Shown in pieces: positions 43,664 through 55,410 of a stretch of 64,000 bases of DNA; the stretch's first letter is position 1; each line of letters opens with the position of its first letter. A model generated the notes under the pieces. That model was not told the origin of the DNA. It worked only from the letters and a program-made list of their open reading frames with translations, and made no database searches. The position numbers and the translations under genes were made by a program. Origin of the DNA: Gari tellinella (lineage: Eukaryota; Mollusca; Bivalvia; Cardiida; Psammobiidae); assembly GCA_922989275.2 (NCBI GenBank), contig OV277857.1, forward strand, positions 115,682,231-115,746,230. Reading direction: 5' to 3'.

Positions 43664-44261
43664 GACAGCGCTCCCTCTCTACAACGAACCCAATGGTAGA
43701 CAATAATCATGTGCGTTCTTTAGAGGGAGTCGTTCAAGGGAGGGAAATTTACTTACATATGCAAACAGTTTGAATCTAGATCAGACGCCGCGTAATGCGG
43801 CGTCTGATCTGGATTCAAACTGTTTGTCACTCGCCATTAAGTTTTATTCTGGCAAACTGTCCTTTGATAAACTTTACAGACGACACTTTTAACCCTTTAC
43901 CCAATAGAAGCGCCTTTTAGCGGATATGATTTATTCATCCGCTGAAGAAAATAGTTCCAATTTAATCAGTAATGAATATGTATTATAGGGAATATTTTCT
44001 ATATTATAGCACATGATAGCTAAAAGCAGGCTGAAAGTAAAGCAGAATGCGCCCTAAGGCGCATTCTGCTTTACTTTCAACCTGCTTTAAGTAGTCATCT
44101 ATCTTAAGTACTATAACTAGGCTATCAGGTAAAGGGTTAAGCATACGAAATTGCAGCAGTAAATATGCTGGACACAATTGTTCTGTTAAGGGAACTGCGG
44201 GAAGGGTCGTTGTAAGGAAGGAGTCGTTGTTTCGATACCGTTGTAGGGAGGGAGCGCTGTA
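43664..44261 (+). mobile_element. Family-C MITE interrupted by family H
   Basis: 'gacagcgctccctctctacaac' start and 'gtagggagggagcgctgta' end. Hairpin 'ctagatcagacgccgcgtaatgcggcgtctgatctgg'. The right half is split at 'cgacactTTTAAgcatacg' by a family-H copy. Confidence 0.85.
43889..44140 (+). mobile_element. Family-H MITE nested in family C
   Basis: TTAACCCTTTACCCAATAG ... 'caggtaaagggttaa', 252 bp, almost the same as 14519-14769. TTAA on both sides with the host reading through as one TTAA shows the target duplication. Confidence 0.9.
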
Positions 44262-44574
44262 TGATAATTAGTCCAGACGACAACTATTGCAAACGATAAT
44301 TACAAATAGCTGAAGGTTTGCAGAGTCAAACAGTACTCTTTTCTGATCAATAAAATCTTCGTTTAATTCCTTACCTGGTGATAACAAATGACACGGAAAT
44401 TCATCACATTATATATGAATAGTTTCATATAGAAGATGAAATTTCCCATGGGCAATCAAAAATGTAGTGATTAGCAATACAGTTCACACTATTAAGTTAA
44501 TTAGAAGAATGATGTTACAATGATTTGGGATGATTCTCTTTTCAGCATGTATGTAGTGTGGAAAACCTATCCCG
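44262..44574. other. Unassigned
   Basis: AT-rich, no signal. Confidence 0.4.
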
Positions 44575-44939
44575 TTAACTCTTTCACTATCAAATTACCT
44601 TCTACTGCAATTGTATGCCAAATTAATATTTTTAAAATCTACAAATAAAACACTGATATGAGTGCCAAATAATTTGGACCCGGATCCGACACCGGAGTCA
44701 GATCTGGATCCAAGGGGTATGCAAATTAAGAAAAGTTTGCTATTTACAAAGAAAAAGCTAAACAAACTAAAGATATCTCAATGCAATACAATGTTCATGA
44801 TAATGACGATTTACTAACCATAAGTTAGCAAACTGATTTGAACATATATTTGACGCGTTACGCGGTGTCTGATCAGAATCCAAACTGTTTCTCCAAACGC
44901 GCTCCTAAGAATAGCGTAATTGGTAGTTAAAGGATTAAT
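44575..44939. mobile_element. TTAA-type MITE pair, worn
   Basis: 'ttaactctttcactatcaaattacc' start; 'ataatttggacccggatccgacaccggagtcagatctggatcc' hairpin at 44667-44711; a second half hairpin 'acgcgttacgcggtgtctgatcagaatccaaactg' at 44852-44887; end 'gtagttaaaggattaa'. Probably one copy damaged by another. Confidence 0.5.
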
Positions 44940-46470
44940 CTGATAGAAAACAAGAAATAGCGATATTGTAAGATTGGGAAATGTATGTAATTGTGTTGAA
45001 TTATTTGCATTTTCTTTCGGAAATTATCTTAAGAATAGAAATCAGTTTGTATACAGATTAGACGTAGAGTAACATGGCATCTTATCTTGGTTCAAACAGT
45101 TTTCAACAAATTAAAAAAGCTTCACCCCGTAGCGTGCATAATGTTAAGTGAACATATTGGTATCCGTAACTCAATTAGTAGGTGAATAAAGTTGGAAACT
45201 TACCGCAGACAATGAACTGTTCAAACTAAATGAGTCTGGCGTTCAAAAGGTTATGAACGACCATTCCAAAGTAAAGTATTCGAGAGTAACATACAAATGT
45301 GCAGTAATTACGTACAGCCTTTTTAAATGAAGGAACACATTACCGAAAGCGAAACCCTAAAAGAGCAGCTTTCCGAGGCACTACACGTCACTGAACCTTC
45401 TTGCTAAATCCTAATTATGGGAAAAGAGATATACAAGTGTAGTAGGGAGACGACTATCTTTCCCAATAAATGCATTTGTGCTGAAATAACTTCGAGTAAC
45501 TCGGCGTTTGATCAGATAAAAAGGGTTTACCATTTTAATTTTAATTGTCAATAGTTTTAGGAACATGCATTTCATCTCATTTTATTGTATATGTATTATC
45601 GTATTTGGTTGAGTTAAACAAACTTAGAGATTATTCAATACACGTCATTCAAAATAACTGGTAAAAAGATAATTACCAATCTGGCTTCAACTTAAATCGG
45701 ATGTGCACCCTCCCTACAACAGTCCTCCGAACAACGATTCCGTTCTAACAACAATGATTTCCACTCATTCCAAAACAACATAATAATGTTTAATATCCCC
45801 TCTCTACAGCAACTTCCTTCAAACAATACACACATGTTTTGTTTCACAATAGGTGTTCTTGAAGAGATGGGGTTCTTTCAAATTCTTTCATTACTACCTT
45901 AACCTGAGTTTGCAAACAGTTTCGATAATGGTCAGCTTAGTACGAAATAATTTTAGTGAATTTATCTAAAGTTCAAATTTGAGAAATAAAAGTAGACGAC
46001 AGTTGTTTAAGGCAGAGTACGCCAAGTCAGTGAAGAAGTTAACTGTCTGGGATAATTATTGTTTTTTATAAAAGAAGACGACTTGACATATTCACAATGA
46101 CAGAAGGGGAACACACCGTTCGCTAAAACTAAGTTTGTTACATGAAATGACACGCGAGTGAAGACTTGAGAGGTTCTCATGATCGCTAGTGGAATACACA
46201 ATCTCACTTGAGTTCTTACTAAAAAGACACACGTAATCCCTTATCCTGTCGTAATTTTGTTAAATTGACGTCTGCAAATTTTGAGAGATTATGATTTACC
46301 CGTTCTTAAATAGTTAAAGACAAGAGAAAAGTAACATTGTTGATCAGATCAGACGCCGCATTATGCAGTGTCCGATCTGAACACTAACTGTTGGTAAATA
46401 CTCCTGAAGTCGTGATAAATAGGCATAGGACCACCACTGTTTTCCAATAAAAAACCTGATACCGAATATC
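44940..46470. other. Mostly unassigned; scraps of A, S, B and C
   Basis: 45050-45105 and 46340-46400 hold worn shared hairpins ('cagattagacgtagagtaacatggcatcttatct', 'cagatcagacgccgcattatgcagtgtccgatctg'). 45704-45875 is a decayed reversed family C ('ccctccctacaacagtcctccgaacaacg'). 45440-45500 keeps 'ctttcccaataaatgcatttgtgc' of family B. Confidence 0.45.
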
Positions 46471-46784
46471 TACTGTACTTCCTCTCTATAACGACACCCA
46501 ATGGGGACACAGAGTGTGTGTGTGTGTTGTTCGGAGAGGGAGGGACAATTAAATATTGGCTTACATTTGCAAACAGCTTGAATCCAGATCAGACGCCGCG
46601 TAACGCGGCGTCTGATCTGGATTTAAGCTGTTTGTTACTAGTCATTATATTTATTTCATCAAAATTGCAATTTATATGTAACTTTGAGAAAAAGCAGCAG
46701 ACGACAATTCGAAGTAGACGATATTGCAGCAGTAAAAAAGTTAGGCATAATTGTCCTGTTTTGGGAACAGTAGCAAGCTTAGTT
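46471..46784 (+). mobile_element. Family-C MITE, right end missing
   Basis: 'tactgtacttcctctctataac' start, a (GT)n stretch at 46514-46528, a perfect hairpin 'gaatccagatcagacgccgcgtaacgcggcgtctgatctggattt', 'gcagcagacgacaattcgaagtagacgatattgcagcagt'. It stops before the closing 'agggagggagc' end. Confidence 0.75.
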
Positions 46785-47351
46785 TAAACATAAAACTTCA
46801 TATGGTTCATTGTGACGCTTTCCACAATGTATAATATGTGGATACCAAAAAGTTACTTTCTCACAGGCAGACGACATTATCAAACTGGATGATAGAAAGC
46901 AGAGTGACATAAAAGGAAGATTCCACTCTACTCTTGTCTCTCACTTACATATCCACAATGTGAAACACCTCACATGGTGAAGCTGGAATGGGTCGTCTGG
47001 TGTGTGTGTGTCTTAAAGAAACACTGATGGTACAAAGGAAAAGATATTGTTCTTTATAACACATTAGCTAGGGAAGCCGACGTTTATATGAGTGTATCTT
47101 GTAATGGCGGAGTGCCACATACAATTTTACGTTTGAACCTGATTTTAGAAAAAGCTTGTTTGAAGCATTATTCTACTGGCGCAGCAGCAAGAGATACAGA
47201 GTTTGGTTTTCATGTAAATATTCGGTTAACAGAGTGTCGCGTGCCATTTACAAATTTTGTTGATGGGCATTTAAACAGACCTGCATACAACCATAAAATG
47301 CATTTAGGTGTTAATAAAAGCGTTAGAGAATTTGTAACTCACTGTGACTCA
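46785..47351. other. Unassigned; one orphan frame
   Basis: A frame of 117 codons starts at 47088 and runs into the family-F element, so its last part is not a gene. The first 85 codons (SCNGGVPHTILRLNLILEKA...) have no motif I know. 46840-46990 contains 'ggcagacgac' scraps. Confidence 0.3.
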
Positions 47352-47776
47352 GGGACCCGTTTCATAAAACTTCGTACGACAAATGTTGTCGTAAGTCAGA
47401 TTATAAAACTAATTATTTTTATTATTAATTTCTCCATCTAATCCTGTCTTGTGACATCTTTTTGGAATCGTCTTGAAAAGACAATTCCAAAAAGATGTCA
47501 CAAGACAGGATTAGATAGAGAAATCAGAAATTAAATGTATTTTAAAGGTTTGACTTACGACAACATTTGATTAGTCAGATTATAAAACTAATTATTTTTA
47601 TTATTAATTTCTCCATCTAATCCTGTCTTGTGACATCTTTTTGGAATCGTCTTGAAAAGACGATTCCAAAATGATGTCATAAGACAGGATTAGATAGGGA
47701 AATCTGAAATTAAATGTATTTTAAAGTTTTGACTTACGACAACATTTGTCGTAAGAAGTTTTATGAATCGGGCACC
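47352..47776. mobile_element. Family-F MITE with duplicated core
   Basis: 'gggacccgtttcataaaac' start and 'gttttatgaatcgggcacc' end. The core, from 'agtcagattataaaactaat' to 'gacttacgacaacatttg', is present twice in tandem (units start at about 47394 and 47573, period 179). Each unit is itself a palindrome, 'gacatctttttggaatcgtc' mirrored by 'gattccaaaaagatgtc' type sequence. The two units differ at only a few bases. Confidence 0.85.
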
Positions 47777-48354
47777 AGTTCTTGTTTTTGTTCTGCATTG
47801 ACTTTATTAAGTATAAATTTGCACTGAACATGTATCTTTATATTATAAACGTGTTGGTTGCATGATTTTATCCTTCAGTACGCTTAATAGATTTCGACTG
47901 GAAAATAAGTGTAACATTTTATCAAAGTAATAGGTCGGTTGAAATCTGGATCTAAGTTGTTAAATATGCATTAATGTGCTTAGACTTAGAGATACAGAAA
48001 AATGAAGATAGCGATGAATAGCGCTATTAGTTAATATGTTAAGGGTAGACCTAATTGTCATTTAACAGAATTCAAAAAGGAAACGATATTTGCAATAGGT
48101 CTTTAGAATATGGCTTCAGTTTGATTATAGACTAATGATGTTTATGTTTTATCAGGTTTCGTTTTTTATGAAAGATACAGTTGAACTTTGAAAATTGGAA
48201 TTAAGTGAGGGCTAACTTGCCCGTATTTCTCAGGCCAGCACTCGGTAACATTAGTTGATTTACGTCGAAAATAACGTAAGTTTAACACGTTGAACTGTGC
48301 ACGTGCAATACGGGTATCTTTTGACTTAAATGAGTTGGAATTGTCAACGTGGAG
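47777..48354. other. Unassigned, with a worn family-J copy
   Basis: 48178-48345 starts 'tacagttgaactttgaaaattgg' and ends 'gacttaaatgagttggaattgtcaac', with 'gcccgtatttctc' and 'caatacgggtatc' inside; these match decayed arms of family J. Confidence 0.45.
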
Positions 48355-48402
48355 AGATGAGTTTGGTTTTACGGCACTGCGACACTAAATAAGTCATATG
48401 GC
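48355..48402 (-). repeat. SINE/LINE tail motif, copy 2
   Basis: 'gtttggttttacggcactgcgacac...gtcatatggcgccga', near-identical to copy 1 (29795) and copy 3 (51064). Confidence 0.55.
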
Positions 48403-49371
48403 GCCGATAAATGATGAGATGATAATATGATTAGGGGTTATTTCAGGAAGATGATTTTGCCACTCTAATTCACTTCGAAGCAACGCATGGGATCAACATT
48501 GCCGGCCTGCCTCCCAATTAGTTCTTGGCAGAGGGGATAATCTCTGTCAAGTAAACAAAAACATCCGTTATGACAATTAAACAGTTTACAGAAGACGATA
48601 ATATTGAAGGAGAATGCTTTTTTACTTATTCTTTTCTACAAAGAAGATTATCGTTACATCATTATTGTTGTTTTGAAAATTGGCGAATAGAGTATTTATT
48701 CCCCAACTAAAATCTTGGTTAAAAATTATTACGTCTATTGCAATCAGTTTGGGGTCATATAAGACGCCAAGTAACAAGATGTCTGATCAGATTCCAACGA
48801 TCTGCCTCGTTTCGTCTTTACTTCTAATATTCGTCTTATATTCATTCTCAACATTTATTTGCTTTGCATTTGCATTTGCATTTAACCCCTTCCCTACCTA
48901 ACCGGTAATTTGCAGACATTTATCCTATCCAAACCCCGCGCAACACAGCGTCTGATCAGGATATAAAGTATTTGCCATTCATTTGAAATTTTCTTAAGTC
49001 ACAATTCTTATCATTTTAATTTGGCAATAAAAGCAGGCGACAGTTTTTACAATATATGACGTCATAGCAGTAAATGAGGTAATTTCGTTTAAATGGAAAA
49101 AACAAACTGTACATGGAAGTATATCAAATGTGCATCCTTGAGGCAACACGTTTGTCTTTTACGACGCTGTCAACAACTAGAAAACAAAATCAACAGTTCA
49201 AACTCCGACCCCATGGTTAAAAGTCTCATATCTGACCTATCCAAAGCTTGATAACGATCTCATGTTCATCTCAAATGCCTTTTTTAATTGGGCACATGAC
49301 ACAACATAAGGAACATAGTTTTAATTAAACATTGACAATGTTATCAACAAACAACATTTGAGCAGTGCCAT
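48403..49371. other. Mostly unassigned; TTAA-type scraps
   Basis: 48735-48800 and 48930-48975 hold hairpin remnants ('catataagacgccaagtaacaagatgtctgatcag', 'cgcaacacagcgtctgatcagg'); 49035 has 'aaaagcaggcgacag'. No gene. Confidence 0.4.
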
Positions 49372-49582
49372 CACAAAACCTGCTTTGTTGCATTGCAACA
49401 TTGTACAGATCAAACACCGTTAATTGTCATCACAGACTTTGTATCTGCGTATGGTATACATTACCAAATACTGTAAGAGCTACATCAAATGCTTAAGATG
49501 CTTGCGGGTGTCAAAGACGCGGCGGCTGGCCTTGATATACACTGTTCGCAATGCAGTAAGTCAGGACTTCTCATGGCACGAG
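49372..49582. mobile_element. Family-U MITE, copy 2
   Basis: 'gcagtgccatcacaaaacctg' start and 'cttctcatggcacgagt' end. The interior matches copy 1 in the same order ('tgcattgcaac', 'tttgtatctg', 'aaatgcttaagatgcttgcgggtgtcaaa', 'ggctggccttgatatacact'). Confidence 0.7.
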
Positions 49583-50293
49583 TCATTTACATGATTGGTA
49601 AATATTCAAGAAGCCTTTTACGACCGTAACTGAACACCTAAACTAAGAAACATATCACACATTGATAAAACATTGAACAAAAGGAAGCAAAATCAAATTA
49701 AGCAAAACATTACAACAAGTGTTATAACAATGAAACGTTCGCAAGATAAGAACAATAAAGCCACATTAATTGCTAAGGAAACCGTTTAATATTTTGAAGA
49801 CAAAATAACACCAATCATGTTACATAGGACAACATATAAAGTCGAAATAAAAAGTTTCACAAATTTATGCCTGAGAATTGAATTGAATTTTCCCTTCGGA
49901 AGTGCAGATATATTTATTAAATTTTACCATATGAGGGTTCATAAGTTATTAAAACACTAATAAATTTATGTAAAATAGTTGCTAAGAATCCATTTAGAGC
50001 AAATCAAGTGAAAAAAAACTTATGTTATTTATAAAGGATTAAGAATAAAATATAAACTGATAAAAACCAAAATGTAAAGCATTAATTATTTTCCTCATTA
50101 GGAACGCCTTTTAGTATATTTATTTATTCCTGATAGAGAAGCCTATTCATGCTCTTACCATGCCTAGTTATTGGTCCATATCATACTCTCTTGTATCCCA
50201 AGACGTGATTGCTTAAAGCAGGCGACAAGTTAGGTTGACACTTCCTGAAGGAGTTTTCTGCTTTATTTTGAGCATAAATCTCAGGCGAGTTTG
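49583..50293. other. AT-rich, unassigned; old family H at 50090-50290
   Basis: 50095-50290: 'cattaggaacgccttttagtatatttatttattcctg' and 'attgcttaaagcaggcgacaagttagg', a decayed family-H copy. Nothing else recognised. Confidence 0.45.
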
Positions 50294-50788
50294 TTAATCC
50301 TTACACTTTCATTGACGCCAAAAAGCGCGATACCAAACCTTTTGCATCTTGATCAGAGGTCGCGTTATGCGGGGTCTGATCAAGATGCAAACTGTTTGAC
50401 ACTCGTTATGACATTTCTTCAGTCATATAGTCTTAACCCTTTACCTGATAGCATTGTTTCTAGTATTGAAGATGTGTGACTACTTAAAGCAGGTTGAAAG
50501 TAAAGCAGAATGCGCCCTAAGGCGCATTCTGCTTTACTTTCAGCCTGCTTTAAGCTATTAACTGCTTGAGTAAGGAAAGTATTAAATATGACACATATTC
50601 ATTACGGTATAATTTGGAACTATTTACTTCAGCGGATGAATAAAATGAATGTGCTAAAAGTCGCTTCTATAAGGGAAAGGGTTAAAGTTAACTTTCAAAT
50701 GATACTGCAGACAACAATATTGAGGCAAACGACAATATGGCAGTGAAGTGGTAAAATCCCACGATAATTGTCATCATGAAACGGTTAA
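50294..50788 (+). mobile_element. Family-A MITE interrupted by family H
   Basis: 'ttaatccttacactttcattgacgcc' start, 'catcatgaaacggttaa' end. Hairpin 'cttgatcagaggtcgcgttatgcggggtctgatcaag'. The right half is split at 'gtcTTAAagttaac' by family H. Confidence 0.85.
50433..50685 (-). mobile_element. Family-H MITE nested in family A
   Basis: TTAACCCTTTACCTGATAG ... 'ctataagggaaagggttaa', 253 bp, reversed relative to the copies at 14519 and 43889. The palindrome 'aaagcagaatgcgccctaaggcgcattctgcttt' is perfect. Confidence 0.9.
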
Positions 50789-51400
50789 TAATAGGTATGT
50801 GGTATTTTTACATATGTCATATAATCATATAATGTAAGCATAAGCGATATCTTACTTCAAATGTTAGTAAACACTGGGCATTGCGCAACAAAATAAAAGC
50901 ATTATACATGTAGACATTCCTTTCGTTACATTCTTATATAACTATGTTATCATATTAGAATCATTGTTACTGTCGATGATACCGGTACTTCGCAGAACAT
51001 GTGTGCACTAATCACTCAGTAACAAGCAACATACTAATAAAAATATACTTAATGCTGAGCTTCGGCGCCATATGACCATTTTATGTGTCGCAGTGCCGTA
51101 AAACCTAACTCAATCAGTCAAGAAATCAACTTAATACTGGACACAAGTAATAAAGTAAGGTTCCACACACGCTTTCTGCATACTTTATCGCTAGCACATC
51201 TTTAATTCAAGGCTGCAAATGAGGATTGTTAAGAGAAACGCATTACAGTAATCGACACAGCTATATATCTATCAAATACACTATAAACGAATTATCTGAA
51301 ATTTAGTCTGAGGAGACAAACAACTCTTCTAAATTGAAAAATGTGTTGCACTCATTACATGATTAATGCGCCTCACTACAGTATAAATGAGTAATTCTTG
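50789..51400. other. Mostly unassigned, with tail motif copy 3
   Basis: 51064-51112 carries 'tcggcgccatatgacc...gtcgcagtgccgtaaaacc' on the plus strand (see 29795), followed by 'taactcaatcagtcaag'. The rest has no signal. Confidence 0.5.
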
Positions 51401-51753
51401 TACAGTGCTCCCTCTCTACATCAACACCCACTAGGAGACACATAATGTGTGCTTTGTTCGGAGGGAGTCGTTATAGGGAGGGAAATTTAGACTTGACTTA
51501 CATTTGCAAACGGCTTGAATTCAGAACGCGGCGTCTGATCTGGATTCAAGCTGTTTGTTACTCGTCATTATATATATTCTATCAAAATGTCCACTTATAT
51601 GTAACTTTGAGAAAAACAGCAGTAAATAAATAATTTAAGCAGACGGTATTGCAACCATGAAATGGTTGGACATACTTGTCTTGTTGGGGGAACAGTGAGT
51701 ATGGTCATTAAAAGGAGGTTGTTGGGAGGGCCGTTGTAGGGAGGCAGAGCTGT
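51401..51753 (+). mobile_element. Family-C MITE, nearly complete
   Basis: TACAGTGCTCCCTCTCTAC start; 'tttgttcggagggagtcgttatagggaggg'; hairpin reduced to 'gaattcagaacgcggcgtctgatctggattc'; 'aagcagacggtattgcaacc'; end 'gtagggaggcagagctgtc'. 353 bp. Confidence 0.8.
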
Positions 51754-52019
51754 CTTATCAAACATTAAAAGTGCATTGGTAATCTTTGATACAACAAGTT
51801 GCTAAATCCAAAACAATACAATTCAAGAACGTCCAATATGAGGTCGCTGTATTATTATCATGCTGCATTTAACGGTCACCTGTCTTTAATGATTTCAACG
51901 CTTACTTAATGGTAGTGGCTATCTATATCACTGACTGTACATAGAAATAATTATATATTTAGGAAAGCTATTTTCTTGATCTATATTTAAAGATATGTAC
52001 AGATCGCAAAGAAACAATT
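51754..52019. other. Unassigned
   Basis: No signal seen. Confidence 0.4.
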
Positions 52020-52592
52020 GGAGACAAATCGCAAGTGTTGTTCGGATACAGATGTTATACGGAGGAAAATTAAAGGCATGGCTTAATTTGCAAACAGCTT
52101 GAATCCGGGTTAAACGCCGCGTAACGCGGTGTTTAATTTGTACTAAACTATTCGTCACTCGTCAGTATATTTGTCAAAATGTTTCATGATAGGTAACTTT
52201 GAGAAAAGAAGAGAGAAGACGATACTTTTAACTCTTTGAACCCTGGTCCCGCATATAGGCGTGCTTTTCAAACAGCGTACATGTGAATAGTACACTTGTC
52301 CTATGCAAACAGTGAAGACCCTGATCAGAGGGCTCCTTTCGGAGCCCTCTGATCAGGGTCTTCACTGTTTGTCACAATGCCAAACATTGACAAAAACAAC
52401 CCTTAAAAGTCAGAAATGGACTAGACTAAAATGGAAACTGGAATTGTCCATTTAAAGTTTCAGGGAGGAAAGATTTAAGCAAACGCTATTGCAGCAGTGC
52501 AAGCATTGGACATAAACTTGTTTTGGGAACAGTGACAATGGTCGTTATTAGGAATGTGTCGCGTTTCGAACGGCCGTTGGAAGGAGAAAACA
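52020..52592 (+). mobile_element. Family-C MITE interrupted by family I
   Basis: 'gtgttgttcggatacagatg', hairpin 'ccgggttaaacgccgcgtaacgcggtgtttaat', 'gagaagacgatactt', then family I, then 'aaacgctattgcagcagtg' to 'ggccgttggaaggagaaaacacagta'. The outermost left bases are missing. Confidence 0.8.
52228..52478 (+). mobile_element. Family-I MITE nested in family C
   Basis: TTAACTCTTTGAACCCTGG ... 'cagggaggaaagatttaa', 251 bp, TTAA on each side. Palindrome 'cagtgaagaccctgatcaga' / 'tctgatcagggtcttcactg' around 'gggctcctttcggagccc' is perfect. Reference copy for family I. Confidence 0.9.
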
Positions 52593-52680
52593 CAGTATTT
52601 TTCTGAAAGGAAATACAGAAATTTGTTGCAGACGACACATGTGGTAGCTAACAACTACATAGCATGTTGAATTTCATTTA

Positions 52681-53051
52681 TACAATGTATCTCTCCTACA
52701 ACAGCTCCTCCCATCAAGGATTCCCTCCTTACAACAAGTCTTGCCGCTGTTCCCATAACAAGGCAAATATGTCACAGTTGCATTATGGCTTAAACTTTTC
52801 GTCTTCTGGATTTTCTCTAAGTTACATAGCTCTTCTAATGGAAGGTTTGACAAAAGAAATATAATGACAAGGGACAAACAGCTTGAATCCAGATCAGACA
52901 CCGCGTTCCGCGGAGTCTGGTCTGGATTCAAGCTGTTTGCAAGTTTAAGCCAAATCTTAATTTTCCATTCCTATAACAAACTTCATCCGAACAACAGACA
53001 CAATCTCTGTCTCCCATTGAACGTTTTTGTAGAGATGGGCACTATACACAG
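52681..53051 (-). mobile_element. Family-C MITE, reversed
   Basis: 'tacaatgtatctctcctacaac' start and 'ttgtagagatgggcac' end. Hairpin 'gaatccagatcagacaccgcgttccgcggagtctggtctggattc' at about 52884-52928. Inner 'cttgccgctgttcccataacaagg' matches other reversed copies. Confidence 0.75.
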
Positions 53052-54015
53052 TTGTTATTTCCTAAAATACTTGATGCTTTACATTCGCTACCACTTTTAT
53101 TTAATAAAACGAAACTGTTTTAAGTATTAACTTTATATATGTATTTCTTATCATTATTTCCATAACAAATCATATTTTAAAAATAATTGTTCAAGTCAGT
53201 TCCTATAAATGTAAAATTAGAAAGACATGTAGTTTTCAATGAAACAAAGATCTTCATTGTCATTGGTACACTATAAGTAAAGCAGCAATTTTTAAAAAAG
53301 AAAATTAACAATTGAGAAGAAATAAGTATCTACGAATGAACGCAATTGTTCTTAATAGCCCACCGAAAACTGTCAAACATATAAATTCTTATGAGTTTGC
53401 CCTATTTTCAAGCACCTGTCAATGTCTTTATTGTTTTTCAAGAATAATGCATTTCACAATGTCCATTGATATAAGTACAGGTGTAATATAAATAGATTTT
53501 ATTATTGGCAGTAAATATTGTGTTCAAAAATCACTTATTGAAGTAGTAAATAGCTTTCTAACTACTGTTCCAGTATTAAAATAATGTAGTAAAGTAAGTG
53601 TGTTCAGCATTTTTATAAGGCTTAAGTGGCGAGTTGTTTTTAAGAATATCTGTGAGTAATATATTGAATGGTAGCAAAATACAAGATAGGTTGACAACAC
53701 ATACATTGCGTGTTTATGATTTGAATTCCGTATCTGACAAACGTATACTGACGTATTTTCAGCACTAGTATGGATCTTGCGAAAAGACGTATTGGAAATA
53801 GCAGAAATGTGTCATATCCGCAAATGTTACATGATAAATGTGCTACTTTGACCATTCTTTTTTCCCCCATGTCACATCATGTGTTGAATAGGAAAACAAA
53901 AACAAGTATACATGTATAACGGGAAAGTTAAAACAGTTATTTTAATCATCCACACAAACTACTCTTTAGATAATGTAACCTGCATTAAAACCGTTTAAAA
54001 ATCGAATATATTTAC
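53052..54015. other. AT-rich, unassigned
   Basis: Stops in all frames; no repeat recognised. Confidence 0.4.
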
Positions 54016-54197
54016 GCCGTGCCATGAGAAAACCTGACAACAGTGAAGATCACATTCATTTAGTCGCTGGCATTGATCTACATTTTGGACACCCACAAAC
54101 ATCTAAAGCATTTATGTAGCTGTAATTTATAGGGTAATTTACAGTAACGACCAAACTAAGTGTTGCAATGCCATAAGGCTGTTTTTGTCAATGCACG
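54016..54197. mobile_element. Family-U MITE, copy 3, reversed
   Basis: 'gccgtgccatgagaaaacctg' start and 'gtttttgtcaatgcacg' end. The interior is reversed relative to copies 1 and 2 ('ctggcattgatctacattttggacacccacaaacat', 'aaagcattta'). Confidence 0.65.
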
Positions 54198-55376
54198 TAT
54201 CATTTATTTTTATCAAGTAAAAATTGTTTGCCACTCATATTTAATTTTCCTACAGATAATACAAGCATGACATTTTATTTAGATGTTTACAGACGATATA
54301 TTTGAAGCAGACGACAATTCAGCATGATAATGGTTAAAACAATAGGCATACTCTAATGGCAGATAACGGTCTAATGCTAACTAGTATAAATCAGTTCAAC
54401 TCCTTCAAACACATGTTGTGACTTCTGATTTCAACTGTATTTCGAGAAACAATGATTGATTTACACGTTGTGATGTAAACGTGTAAATAAAGGATTAAAT
54501 ATATGTAAATGTATAACATCCAGATGACTCTGATTTCAATTGTTGCTGACATATTTTGCTATGAAATATGTGATACAGTTTGTTTGTATCTATTTGATTA
54601 CAGTGACACCATGGTCAAAGAATGTAAAGCGTTTTGCTTGAGTCTGAAAACCAAAACTCAAATTCTTGCGACTGAACTCAAACGAATTATAACCTAAAAC
54701 AACAACATTGAAATGTTCATTTTACCCATTCTCCGGTCACAATCTGCTCTGCTCTCAAATATACATCTGCATATTTTGTCAATTAAGATTTTCTGCAGTT
54801 TTAATGGGAGAAACCTTAGGATGGAAGTCTTACATAAAATATACAGCATTCTACAGATTAAACACGGGTAAAACTCCTATAGAATGTCATTGCACTACAT
54901 TTGTTGTGCACTACATCTTCCCATTATCCCATAACATGTCTAGTTTGGAAGACAAGAATCCCTTTAGCAGGTTAAAAATAAAACAGTTGGCATATTCTGT
55001 TTTAGCTTTATCTTGTTCTTAGCTACAGTTTGCTTTTGATATAGACCCACATATATATCTATACTGTGCATATTCATGACTGTATAAAGTAGTACATTTT
55101 TCTTTAGTACAGGAATAAATAAAATGCATCAAAAGGCGTAGCAGCTTAAGCTATAGAGAAATGGGTTACCACGCTGCCTACGAATTATTGATGATTCATC
55201 ATTGAACGACTGCTGACCACATGTAATAGTATATAGTGCTATGAACTTTTGCTGGTATTATATCAGTTGAACTTTTCACCTCAACCAATGTCAAATTACC
55301 ATTATATATTGCACCCTTTTTCAATGGTGATAAACGCCATGGGTACATAGTAAACAGGCGATGATCGATTACTTAT
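54198..55376. other. Scraps of S, K and H; otherwise unassigned
   Basis: 54290-54335: 'cagacgatatatttgaagcagacgacaattcagcatgataa' (family S end). 54625-54695: 'gtcaaagaatgtaaagcg...gaactcaaacgaattataa' (family K). 54955-55080: 'agcaggttaaaaataaaacagttggcatattctgttttagcttta' (family-H core). Confidence 0.45.
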
Positions 55377-55410
55377 ATACAACGATCCCTTTCTACAACG
55401 ACACACAATA

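Noticed and set aside
47088..47441. 117-codon protein gene
   Set aside because: The last quarter is family-F MITE sequence; the first part has no recognised domain.
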